From Anaspis maculata (taxonomy: Eukaryota; Arthropoda; Insecta; Coleoptera; Scraptiidae), in NCBI GenBank assembly GCA_949128115.1, contig OX421962.1:61111787-61175786 (forward strand): a stretch of 64,000 nucleotides of DNA. Direction: 5' to 3'. Made by a program: the position numbers and the translations under genes. Below the pieces are notes generated by a model. The model had not been told where the DNA came from, did not search any database, and saw nothing but the letters and a program-made list of their open reading frames with translations. The first letter of the stretch is position 1; each line of letters begins with the position of its first letter. This document shows, one piece after another, positions 1 to 10,422 of the stretch.

Positions 1-640
1 TAAATTCACCCCTCCGCTCCCCCGGCCCCAACTTCAAAATCTAAAATGGCACAACACCTACTTGTGATACATCAAATTGAAGAGAATTGAATTCTCTTTC
101 CGAAAAAAATATTTTCTTGACTTTCAAAAACACTCTTTGCTTCCAAAGAAAAATGGTTTTCAGAGAAAAAATTAAATTCCCTTAAATCCGATATAGCACA
201 AGATAGGTGGTGTCTTGGTAAATTTTGAAGTTGGGGTGGGGAAGAGCAAGGGGGTGAATTTGGGTAGCACTTTTTCCACCAAAAATTCTCTTCTTTGATG
301 CTATCTAGGATGAAACCGACTAAATTGAAGAGAGTTATTGGGTCTAGAATATGTAATTGGACACTCAAGAGAATTTTAGGAAAAAGAGGGGTGGTGTTGA
401 AAAATAAAGGAATTTTTTTTCAAAAGGAAAATGTAGTTCTCTTCAATTGGATGTATAGCAAGGAAGGTGTTGTCATTTGAAATTCTGAAGTTGGGTCGGG
501 TGGCGGTGAGAGGATTGAAGGTTGAAGATAGAAACTTGTCAATGTATGCTTTAGATGTCTGCCTCAAAATAAAAATCGACCGGTTTCGGGAAATTTCCTA
601 AATTCCACCAGACGCAGAAATTTATTCATGGTGGCTTGTT
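1..640. repeat. Copy of a dispersed foldback-type repeat
   Basis: This stretch holds no recognisable gene. Its text matches the 12.1-13.0 kb region: a block near 60-110 (vicinity of a 'catcaaattgaagagaattg' phrase) matches 12427-12465, and the 'aaaatcgaccggtttcgg' text near 572-590 matches 12979-12997 and its inverted partner near 12079. Inside the window the sequence also reads as an imperfect inverted repeat of itself (70-300 against 280-470). It is probably a partial copy of the same transposon family, cut by the window edge. Confidence 0.55.
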
Positions 641-1280
641 TCCAATGAAACACCCTGAATAAAATAATTGAGAGAAATTGTATCTTCTGGACCGAAAAAG
701 GTAGAGTGATGCAGGCACGTCATATGACGCATAATTTCATGAACATTAATGTGACAGTTAGATCTAAAATGTAAACAATTTAGAAACATTTTTGACCGTT
801 TTCAAGGTATTTTTGAAAAACTGAAATCTGAAAGTAAAAAATACTTCATCTCCATTAAATCGGTCATTTTAAAAGATCATTGAGGAGTTGGAACTTGGTA
901 TTTGCTAAATAAGTGAGTGAAATGAATAACAATTTGCAATTATTAGTGTCTAGACCGACCTTTTTTTGTAATAAGGCAGTCAACTTTTGGAGGGGGTAGC
1001 CATCTTGGTTCATGATTATCAGTTCAATGATCGAAAAAGTGACTAATAGTCATAAGGCGAATACCATGGCATCACGCATCATGTGAAAGATCACATTGAA
1101 TGAAGAATGAACCATCGTACCACCTCTGCTGTGAGAAAAATGACACACTGATTATATCAAGGATTTTATCGTGTTTCTCACAACTGGATGGCATTCTGTT
1201 TGTGCTAACTAATAGGCCATGGAAAAAATAGAACACTGCGAGTATAACCCTGAACCGTTTTCCAGGTAGTTCACTAACAT

Positions 1281-1513
1281 CCAGTTCCACCAGCGAATTT
1301 AATTATTGTTAGCTAATTGAGACATTTTCTCTGATGGATTCTAGGTCAGTGCTGGTTGAATGACCACGGAAAATGCATACAAGCTGTTGTGGTCTAAACA
1401 TATTTCCACAATCTTTCGTGTGAAACTTGTGTTTTCTGTGGTAACTAAGCCAATATTCACCAGAGAAAATCTCTCAATTAGCTAACAATGATTAAATTCG
1501 CTGGTGGAACTGG
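1281..1513. mobile_element. 233-bp palindromic MITE nested in the left foldback arm
   Basis: The ends are 'ccagttccaccagcg' and its exact complement at 1499-1513. Matching continues inward through the 'agctaattgagacatttt' text and the 'accacggaaaatg...' block. The corresponding place in the right arm (about 4670-4690) lacks it, so it is a later insertion into the left arm. It has no coding capacity. Confidence 0.6.
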
Positions 1514-3393
1514 CTGTAAGATTCGTACGAGGATTCGTAGTAATCAATTGAGCGGTTTGATTTTAGCAGATGTTTGAACAAAAAAATGTTACTTTTTTCT
1601 TTTTTTAGGGGAAAAAAACACAGAATCACGAAATCTCTGGGCTATTTCTTAGCCTATTATTAGCCTATGAAATCTCTTGCTAAGTTCAACTGAATTTATA
1701 CCGAATTGTTGAAAAAAGTCATTCTATAATATAGGTTTGGAAAAACTGGTACAAGATGTTATACATGTGATGTAGGAAGAACGTGAGACATTCTGCAGAA
1801 GGTAGAGAGCGAACAAAATTGTGCGATAGGACAACAACAATAATGGACGAAGCCTTATAAAGGACCCCGCACATTCCTTATGGGATTTGGCTCCTCGGGG
1901 GATTTGGCTCAAACTTTGATAGGTTGTAGCCCTTATTGAGGTGAAAATCAATCCAATCAAATCCTCTAAGCTCAACGGTTCACCCTCTAGAGGGGGTGGA
2001 ATGCCGGTGGTCACAGAAATAATTTATTGCAATTATAGGCTTTAATGAGTAAAAGGTGGATCTATTTCAACGTCCGAGGTGCTTCTAGGGTTACTGGTAC
2101 TTGCCATAACTTCAAGCTGGTCCAAATATCTCATAGACCCCTATTCTTAGAACCACCCCTAGCATTTTGAAAAATGACTGAAAAGTCGAATAACGACCAA
2201 TAGTCCATCCGCTAGGTACTATTCTGTATTTTTTTAGAGGTCGAGAAGGTTTTTTTTGGAATTCCAATTAGTTAAGGTCCACAGAATCATATTTTTTTGG
2301 TGGCAACGCTCAAAAGTGGTGCGGTCACCCTGTGCACCCCCATGGGGGCCAGCCCCCAGTTAATAGAATTCCAGTTCTGTAACTCGGAGGATCGACACAG
2401 AATTACAAAAAATTCAGGATGTCATGAAAAAACTCCCTCAAAAGTCATCCATAATAAAGATACAGCCTTTCAAGTTTCAAAAAAGGCGATTTCCGTGGAG
2501 GTACAATTTCCACAATTTTCAACCGATTTTGCTGAAAATTTGGCTAAGCCCCTCTGTAACAAGCATCTAGAAGGGGGAATTTCATTTTCTGGATAAATTG
2601 TCCAGTGGCGGAACAACTGGAAATTTTGACATAATGCCGTCCCTCCTCATTTCTCAAATCCCTGGTCAACTTTGGACCCTGAAACTTTCACTATGTATCG
2701 AATACATTATTCAGCTACGATGTTCCCAAAAAAAACCAAAAAATTAGAACACAATTTTTTTATATAAAAAGAATACTAGGATATTCAGCTAAAAAAAATG
2801 AAAGCAAATCCCCTCTTCTATATTCAACATTAAACCCAGAAACCAGCTCTGATTCTAATTCTTTTGGGAACATCTTAGCTGAACAATATATTCAATACAT
2901 AGTGAAAGTTTCAGAGTTCAAAGTTGACCAGGGACTTGAGGAATGAAGAGGGACGGCATTATGTCAAAATTTCCAGTTGCTCCGCCACGGGACAATTTAT
3001 CCAGAAAATGGAATTCCCCCTTCTGGATACTTGTTACAGAGGGGCCTGGCCAAATTTTCAGCAAAATCGGTTGAAAATTGTGGAAATTGTACCTCCACGG
3101 AAATCGCCTTTTTTGAAACTTGAAGGGCTGTATCTTCATTGTGGATGACTTTTGAGGGACATTTTTCATGACATCCTGAATTTTTTGCAATTCTGTGTCG
3201 ATCCTCCGGGTTACAGAACTGAAATTCGATTAACTGGGGGCTGGCCCTCATGGGGGTGCACAGGGTGACCGCACCACTTTTGAGCGTTGCCACCAAAAAA
3301 ATATGATTCTGTGGACCTTAACTGATTGGAATTCCCAAAAAAAACCTTTTCGACCTCTGAAAAAATACAGAATAGTACCTAGCGGATGGACTA

Positions 3394-3974
3394 CAAAATA
3401 AACAGGAAATTGTTTTGAATTTCTGACACGGTATGTTCAAAGTGTTGCTAATCAAGTATTTCTTGCGTACCAACCCTTTAAATCTGGCGTTCACCCTCCA
3501 ATAAATTATGAACCTCTGCTCTGCGCTACTGGAAATAAATTGTTTCTTGATAAGTTAAAATAAGTTTCTACGATTGTAACATATCATGTGTTAGAAAGGG
3601 TGGTTCATATTGACCTCTTATGTCTACCCCTCACCCCTATAGCCCCTATACTCTAGTAGTTTTTCCCAAATTAGCAGTGGAAGCACTCAGTGGTATAGGG
3701 GCTATAAGGGCAAGGGTGGGTAGACATAAGGGATGAATGTATACCACCTTTTCCTAGATATAATATGCTAAAGTAGTAGAAATTCATTGTAACTTATATC
3801 AAAAAACAATTTATTTCTGGTAGCGCAGAGCAGAAGTTCATAATTTATTGGAGGGTGAACGCCAGATTTTAGGGGGTGGTACGCAAGAAATACTGTGAAA
3901 GGGTGAAATACCAATAATGGCAACACTCTAAACATACCATGTTAGAAATTTAAAATAATTTTCCGTTTATTTTG
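3394..3974. mobile_element. 581-bp palindromic TIR element nested in the right foldback arm
   Basis: It starts with CAAAATAAAC and ends with GTTTATTTTG, an exact 10-bp inverted repeat. The inverted similarity runs through almost its whole length (3422-3640 against 3700-3950) to a small loop near 3655-3690. The left arm of the host foldback shows the uninterrupted site at about 2196-2203. There is no reading frame of interest, so this is a MITE-like foldback. The superfamily is not assigned. Confidence 0.7.
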
Positions 3975-5290
3975 GTCGTTATTCGACTTTGAATGTTCAG
4001 TCTTTTTTCGAAATGCTAGGGGTGGTTCTAAAAATAGGGGTCTATGAGATATTTGGACCAGCTTGGAGTTATGGCAAGTATAACCCTAGAAGCACTTCGT
4101 GGCGTTGAAATAGATTTACCTTTTGCTCATTAAAGCTTATAATTGAAATAAATTAGTTCTGTGACCACCGGCATTCCATGATAAAGTTTGATCACCTCAA
4201 CAAGGGAACAAGGGCTACAACATATCAAAGTTTGAGCCTAATCTCCCAAGGAGCCAGATCCCATAAGGAATGTGCGGGGTCCTTTTGATATCCCGATGCC
4301 ATTCGGCATAATTTCTATTCAGACATCTCCTGAAAGTTCAGGAAATGGTGGATAGACTGCTGCATAGACGATGGCGATCTATGCAGATGACGTGAATAAG
4401 GTAATTAAAAATGTAGTAGCTTTATTCTATGACTCAATAGCCCTGGATGCATGAAAATTGCCAGTGGGTAGATTCATGTTCTTCCTACATCACATTAGGG
4501 TACATTTTGTGCCAGTTTTCTTCAAATCTATGCTATAGAATGAACTTTGACTGATGATTCGGTATATTCATGTACCTAATTCTCTTATTATTCCTCAAAG
4601 AAGCGACACTTTTTTGTTCAAACAGCTGCTGAGACCAAATAAGCGTTCAAAAGATTGCTACGGATCATGGTAACCAACCTGGAACACAAGTTATAAGAGT
4701 CATAATCACGGTGTTCCATTACTTCCATGGCTTAATAAATAGTTAGCAGAAGGCAATCCAGTTGTAGAGAATACGATACAATTGGCATTATTTTCCTTTC
4801 AGCAGAGATGATATGATATGATGCCCATTTAAGTTAATCTTTTACATGATGGGTGAGGCAATGGTATATATTTACCTAATGACTATTAGTCACGAGATTA
4901 GTCACTTTTTTGATCATCAAATTGATAACATGAACCAAGAGACCCCCAAAAAAAGTTGACCAACTTATTAAAAGAAAAGGTGGTCCTAGACACTAATTGC
5001 AATGGTTATTCCGAGGGTTATTCATTTTTGACGTCACTTATTAGGCAAATACCACATTTCACTCTGATATCTTTGAAAATAGGCGATTTAATGGAAATAA
5101 TGTATTATTTGGCAGATTTCAGTCTTTTCAAAATATCTCGAAAACCGTTAGAAAAGTCTCAAACTTGTTTGATGCACCTTGACAATCCTAAAAGTATGCA
5201 TCATATGACGTACCCTGCTTTACTCTACCTTTTTCGGTTCAAAATACACAGATTTCCAAATTAATTCTCTATTTAACTCTGTACAGGATA

Positions 5291-5499
5291 TAAAGTAGAA
5301 TTTCGCTTGCGGCGATAAACATAATTTTTTAGGTAGGTTCTAGGATCATGTGTGCAAAAGAGCATTGCATTACTCAAAAATGTAGTCTACAGGACTTTTT
5401 GTGAACGTCCTGACTATTATATTAGCAATTTTTCACTTTGCATTTCGTGCAAGTTGAAAATTGCAAAAACTTCTTATGAAATAGGCCCCAGATCTCAAA
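5291..5499. other. Unassigned DNA upstream of the desaturase-like exon
   Basis: I see no exon carrying the first two histidine boxes of a desaturase here on either strand. A TAG stop at 5482-5484 lies in the frame of the downstream exon. If an upstream exon exists, its acceptor may be the AG at 5490-5491, but this is not certain. Confidence 0.3.
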
Positions 5500-6117
5500 A
5501 TGTTTGGAATCATCTTTTTTGTGTCTGGTTCCTACATTATTTTTATTCATTTGCTTTCCTACAGATATTATTGGTTTCTGTTCGTCATAGTGACCCTGTT
5601 GTTGCCAATAAACGCACCTGCTGAATATTGGGGTGAGAGTATTTTGAACTCACTCTTCATAGCTGGTTGGGTTCGCTACGGAATTTTGAATCACGTCTCA
5701 GCATTGATCCATAGCGCTACCAAGATTTGGGATATCACCGGAGATGAAAAGTAAGTCACACTGAAGCAATTCGAATGAAGGGTTTCAATATACATTTTCA
5801 GATCGTCTCAAGACAGCAACTTGGTCTTTTTCATCAACAAAACCTACTGGCTCTCCTATCACTACTTGACCCCTTGGGACTATCAGACAGGTGAATTCGG
5901 TAAATATGGATGTGACTGCACATCCAAATTCATCCGCGTCTGTGCCGCCCTGGAATTGGCGACAGACTTGAAAACGACAGACAGTCAAACTGTGCGAGAA
6001 GCTTTGGCCATGTCCGTTGCCGAAAATAAATCAATTGCCGAATGTTTAACCAAAGTGCACAATGAAAGCAATAATATACCAGTGGATCATTATCTGATTC
6101 CAGCGAAGTTTTTGTAG
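5500..6117 (+). CDS. Divergent fatty acyl-CoA desaturase-like C-terminal half, histidines lost
   Basis: Two exons, 5500-5750 and 5802-6117, join in frame across a 51-bp GT-AG intron (gtaagt donor, ttttcag acceptor). The product aligns with the C-terminal half of the three desaturases further along the window. 'YWGESILNSLFIAGWVRY' matches their 'YLWNETFLNAFCVNLFRY', and 'TPWDYQTGEFGKYG' matches 'FPWDYKTSELGKYS'. Of the third histidine box (WHNYHH in the others) only the middle His remains (WLSYHY), and the NSAAH motif reads HSATK. Boxes one and two are not present nearby, because the upstream 4.6 kb is a transposon. The 5' limit is uncertain; 5500 is simply the first ATG after an in-frame stop. 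The reading frame, the splice sites and a polyadenylation signal are intact, so it may be a catalytically dead paralogue or a young gene fragment. An active desaturase is unlikely. Confidence 0.6.
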
Positions 6118-6209
6118 TTGAAGAGAATGCCTACCATTCAACAACATTAAAGGAGTACCTTTATAATTAAGTACTATCAATAATTTGTATTATAAGTATT
6201 TCATTGTCA

Positions 6210-6215
6210 AATAAA
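6210..6215 (+). terminator. Polyadenylation signal AATAAA
   Basis: AATAAA lies 93 nt after the TAG stop of the desaturase-like gene, a normal distance for an insect 3' UTR. Confidence 0.5.
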
Positions 6216-6489
6216 CTTTTCAACTACACAATAATAATCACCTATTCAGACGGCCTCCAGTCATATTCATGTGGATACGCTTACGATTACCAAACAGTGG
6301 ACACGTCGCGTCAATACGGTCGTTGTAAAAAAAAATCAATTTAAACCAGTCCAGCGAAACCAGTCGTGATCGCATTTTGATGTCGTGTCACTCAAGCCCA
6401 ATTGTCATTTGCAATTTTCGAAGGAGCTTTCACCCCGGCTAAGGGGATGAAAACTGCAGAGGTGAATGAATAGCACTTGAACGTTTCTC
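6216..6489. other. No recognisable feature
   Basis: Short intergenic stretch between the desaturase-like gene and a tandem repeat. No gene or repeat family was identified. Confidence 0.3.
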
Positions 6490-7194
6490 TTGATTATTAC
6501 ATACAACGCCCTTGATTATTAGACCTACAAGGATAATATTCACTTATCTAAATCCCACTGTCAATAGCAACGGAATAAAATTGATGTAAACAACAAAATC
6601 TGACAGCTGTCACTTCGGACTTCTTTTATGTAATAATCTTCAAAATATCACTCGTGCTCGAGATTTTCCCAGATAATTTTGGCCAGGCGTTTCCCTCGGG
6701 CTGATTGTCCCTGGATAAATGCCCTCCTCCTACGGAGTCGGGCATTTATCGCTACAATCAGCACTCGCGATCGCCTGACCAAAATTATCGTGAAAATCTA
6801 AGCACTTGTGATATTACTGTTGATTATTACATACAACGCCCTTGATTATAAGACCTACAAGGACATATTACAAGGACTATATTCACTTATCTAAATCCCA
6901 CTGTCAATGGCAACGGAATGAAATTGATGTAAACAACAAAATCTGACAGCTGTCACTTCGGACTTCTTTTTTGCAATAATCACCAAAATATCACTCGTGC
7001 TCGAGATTTTCCCAGATAATTTTGACCAGGCGTTTCCCTCGGGCTGATTGTCTCTGGATAAATGCCCTCCTCCTACGGAGTCGGGCATTTATCGCTACAA
7101 TCAGCACTCGCGATCGCCTGACCAAAATTATCGTGAAAATCTAAGCACTTGTGATATTACTGTTGATTATTACATACAACGCCCTTGATTATTA
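6490..7194. repeat. Tandem repeat of about 335 bp, each unit with a long hairpin (copies 1, 2 and start of 3)
   Basis: Units begin with 'ttgattattacatacaacgc' at 6490, 6820 and 7163, giving periods of 330 and 343 bp. Each unit ends in an imperfect hairpin. For example, 'ataattttggccaggcg' near 6674-6690 pairs with 'cgcctgaccaaaattat' near 6772-6788, and 'ataaatgcc' with 'ggcatttat' at the tip. The third copy is cut after 7194 by the 7195-9935 element and resumes at 9936. Confidence 0.8.
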
Positions 7195-7201
7195 GGTGCT
7201 A

Positions 7202-7386
7202 GGACAATTCTTCGCGCGGACAATTCTTCGCGCGGACAATTCTTCGCGCGGACAATTCTTCGCGCGGACAATTCTTCGCGCGGACAATTCTTCGCGGACA
7301 ATTCTTCGCGCGGACAATTCTTCGCAGGACAATTCTTCGCCGGACAATTCTTCGCACGGACAATTCTTCGCAGGACAATTCTTCGC
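7202..7386 (+). repeat. Left array: 12 units of GGACAATTCTTCGCGC
   Basis: Twelve copies of GGACAATTCTTCGC follow each other at spacings of 14-16 bp, starting at 7202, 7218, 7234, 7250, 7266, 7282, 7296, 7312, 7327, 7342, 7358 and 7373. The six outer copies are nearly identical, and inner copies vary in the 1-2 bases between units. The core GAATTGTCC/GGACAATTC could be a protein-binding repeat, for example for a transposase; this is inference. Confidence 0.9.
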
Positions 7387-7389
7387 AAG

Positions 7390-9785
7390 CATTGCGCCCG
7401 CGCATGACCGGGCTTATTGGGGCTCTGAAAGACACTTTGAGACACAAGAGGGCTCAGCAGGACTTGAAATCCTACAACGTAGGCACAAAGGAGGATAGGG
7501 CTCTTAATATCACAAGAAGACCTGGCAGGGCTCACTAGGGCCCCCAGCAATACTTTAGTAACAAGGGGGCTAGTGGAGCTCAAATCGCCACAATGTAGAC
7601 ACAAGGCTATTAAAAAAAAATAGATAGGGCTTCGAGTTACACAAAAAGGCATTAGGGGCTCAATGGGGCTCCAAACGACACTTTAAGGCACAAGGGGGGC
7701 TACAGGGCTCCGATCAACACATGAAGACAACAGGAGCTTACTAGAACACAGAAACAAAGACAGGTTGAAAAGGGGCTCAACAGGGCCACAGATGACACAC
7801 AAAAACATAAGGGGGCCTAATAGGGCTCTGAGAAATCTGAGAAGGCACAAGGGAGCTTTCTTAGATGCCAGAAATATCGCTAAGTCAGAAGGGGATCACC
7901 GGGGCTACAAACAACAATTGAGGACACAAGGGGGCTCAATAGGGCTTCAAACAATACTTGAAGATACAAGGGGGCTCAGTAGGGCTTGAAACGCTTCAAT
8001 GTAGACACAAGAGAGCAGAACTCGGAGCAGAAGCCTCTAAAAATCGGACGGAGGCCTGGGGAGGCTCACTGGGGCTGCAAACGATAATTGAAGACACAAG
8101 GGGGCTCGATAGGGCTCCAAACGATACTTGAAGACACAAGGGGGCTCAGCATTGCTTGAACTATTCTGATGTAGAACACAAGAAAGAACAGGGATCTGGA
8201 AATCGCAAGAAGGCTTGGCGGGGCTCACTAGGGCTCCAAATGACACTAAGAGACACGAAGGGGGCCCTGAAGAACTTTAACCAACACATGAAGACTCACA
8301 GGAGCTAACAAGAGCTTTAAAAAATGACACAATATACAAAGGGGCTCTGCAGGGCTATATGAAACATGGAAACACAGAGGGCTCACATAGGGCTCCAAGA
8401 AACCTGAGAAGGGGCACAAGGGATCTTCCAGAAAATTCCAGAAACTCGAGAAGACAGAAGGAGTCACCTGGGTTGTAAACGATAATTGAAGACACAAGGG
8501 GGCTCAATAGGGCTCCAAACAATACTTGAAGACACAAGGGGGCTCAGCAGGGCTTGAAATGCTCTGATGTAGAGCGCAAGGGAGGAGGGGGCTCTGTAAA
8601 TCGCAAGAAGGCCTGGCGGAGCTCACTAGGGCTCCAAATGACACTTGAAGACACAAAGGGGGCCCTGTAGGACTTCAACCAACACATTATGACTCACAAG
8701 AGCTAACTAGAGCTTCGGAAACTGGAGTATGAAGAAGTGGCTCAGCAGGGCTACAAGTGAAACATGAAAACACAAGGGGGCCACATAGGGCTCCGAGAAA
8801 TCTAAAAAGAAGTGAAAGAGAGCTTTCTAAAGTTCCAGAATATTCAAGAAATCTGAAGGGGGTCACCTGGGCTGCAAACGATAATTGAAGACACAAGGGG
8901 GCGCAATAGGGCTCCAAATGATCTTAAAGACACAAAGAGGCTCAGGAGGGCTTGAAATGCTTTGATGTAGAGCACAAGGGAGAATAGAGCTCTGAAAATT
9001 GCAAGAAGGCCTGGCGGGGCTCACTAGGGCTCCAAATGACACTTAGAGACACAAAGGGGGCCCTGTAGGACTTCAACAACACATAAAGACTCACAGGAGC
9101 TAACAAGAGCTTCGGAGACTGGAGCAATGAAAAAGGGGCTCAGCAGGGCTACAAATGAAACACAAAGACACTAGGGGGGCACATATAGGGCTCCGAGAAA
9201 CTTTAAAAGGAGCACAAGGGAGTTCTTTAAGCTTCCAGAATCTTTGAGAAATCAGAAAGGGGTCACCTGGGCTACAAACGATGACTGAAGACGCAAGAGG
9301 GCGCAATACGGCTCCAAACGGTATTTAAAACACAAGGGGGCTCAGCAGGGCTTGAAATGCTTTGATGTAGAACACAAGTGAAAATAGGGCTCTGAAAATC
9401 GCAAGAAGGCCTGGTGGGGCTCACTAGGCCTCCAAATGACACTAAGAGACACAAAGGGGGCCCCATAGGAATTCAACCAACACATAAAGATTCACAGGAG
9501 CTTACTAGAGCTTTGAAAACTGAAACAATGAAAAAGGGGCTCAGCAGGGCTACAAATGCAACATGAAGACAGGGGGGGGCTGATAGGGCTCTGAAAAGCC
9601 GTCCAAGGCATAAGGGCGAAGCAAATATCCAGAAAATTTGAAGATACCCAAGGGGGTTCATCAAGACCCCAAACGACACTTGTAGAGACAAGGGGGCCCA
9701 GCAAGGCTTGAAACTCTACGAAAAAACTTAGTGGGGGATAGGGCTCTGAATATCACAATCACACTAGGCCTTTAAGAGCTCCAAA
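7390..9785. repeat. Core satellite: about 40-bp monomers in about 400-bp higher-order units
   Basis: The consensus monomer is close to 'gaagacacaagggggctca' followed by 'atagggctccaaacgatac'. Adjacent monomers at 8091 and 8131 are exactly 40 bp apart. A marked variant with 'ggcttgaaatgct-tgatgtag' recurs near 7974, 8140, 8545, 8945, 9345 and, less clearly, 9695. This gives a higher-order period near 400 bp over the second half. The strand is purine-rich and has few long frames. Short frames here are translations of the repeat and should not be taken as genes. Confidence 0.8.
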
Positions 9786-9792
9786 GTTCCCC

Positions 9793-9931
9793 GCGAAGAA
9801 TTGTCCGGCGAAGAATTGTCCGCGCGAAGAATTGTCCGGCGAAGAATTGTCCGTGCGAAGAATTGTCCGTGCGAAGAATTGTCCGCGAAGAATTGTCCGC
9901 GAAGAATTGTCCGCGCGAAGAATTGTCCGGC
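9793..9931 (-). repeat. Right array: 9 inverted units of the same 15-16-bp repeat
   Basis: Nine copies of GCGAAGAATTGTCC, the reverse complement of the left array unit, run up to the right terminus of the element. Opposite orientation of the two arrays means they can pair with each other to form a stem with a 2.4-kb loop. Confidence 0.9.
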
Positions 9932-9935
9932 CACC

Positions 9936-10160
9936 GATTATTAGACCTACAAGGATAATATTCATTTATCTAAATCCCACTGTCAATGGCAACGGAATAA
10001 AGTGGATGTGAACAACAAAATCTGACAGCTGTCACTTCGGACTTCTTCCTTGCAATAATCATCAAAATATTACTCATGCTCGAGGTTTTTCCAGATGATT
10101 TTGGTCAAGCGATTCCCTCAGGCTGGTTGTCCCTAGGTGATGATGAATGCCCTAAATTTA
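9936..10160. repeat. Continuation of the third copy of the 335-bp tandem repeat
   Basis: The text resumes with 'gattattagacctacaagg' and follows the first two units ('aaatcccactgtcaat', 'ctgacagctgtcacttcgg') until about 10143, where the similarity ends. It is more diverged than copies 1 and 2. Confidence 0.75.
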
Positions 10161-10422
10161 ATATCCAGTTACACAGAAAATAAAGGTGTATAAAACATTA
10201 AACATAACATAAACATCAAGACGATACAGTTAAAATTTGGAAATGACTTTCAAAAGAGGTTACATTTACGTCGTGTATATCCAGTCGAGTAGATTTTATC
10301 TTCGTCAACAATTGATTGATAGTTTGACAATTTCCGTATATCGGGGAAGCATGCAGAATATTCGTTCTGGCGACCGGAACTTGGAAGAGAACTGCATGCC
10401 TCGACTCAAGACGTGGTACACG
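10161..10422. other. Unassigned DNA
   Basis: A 75-codon frame starts at 10237 but runs into the adjacent hAT-like element and has no recognisable domain. No repeat match was seen. Confidence 0.3.

Larger units (their letters stand above)
652..5290. repeat. Long imperfect inverted repeat (foldback element), about 4.6 kb
   Basis: The two halves are imperfect reverse complements around a centre near 2797. Clear pairs are 2290-2345 with 3240-3300 (the phrase 'ggtggcaacgctcaaaagtg' and its complement), 1940-2090 with 4030-4200, 1740-1830 near 4490-4530, and 690-720 with 5195-5235. The arms are offset because each holds its own later insertion, at 1281-1513 on the left and 3394-3974 on the right. 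No transposase was recognised, and the short reading frames in the arms are mirror images of each other. The element looks non-autonomous and old. Confidence 0.8.
7195..9935. mobile_element. 2741-bp transposable element with inverted terminal tandem arrays and a repeat core
   Basis: The element begins GGTGCTAGGACAATTC and ends in the complement of GGTGGCCGGACAATTC. It is flanked by a perfect 8-bp direct repeat GATTATTA at 7187-7194 and 9936-9943. The insertion site is inside the third copy of the 335-bp tandem repeat, and the first copy shows the empty site at 6511-6528. Just inside each end is an array of a 15-16-bp unit, in opposite orientation at the two ends. Between them is about 2.4 kb of degenerate 40-bp monomers. 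No transposase frame was seen. Long TIRs built of tandem repeats recall Foldback/Galileo-type elements of the P superfamily, which also make 7-9-bp duplications. That link is inference only. Confidence 0.8.

Noticed and set aside
7202..7386. CRISPR-like array of short regular repeats
   Set aside because: Units are directly adjacent with only 1-2 variable bases between them, so there are no spacers, and the context is eukaryotic.
7170..7652. 160-codon minus-strand frame with repeated AKNCP peptides
   Set aside because: It is a translation of the 16-bp array; the same array is open in several frames on both strands.
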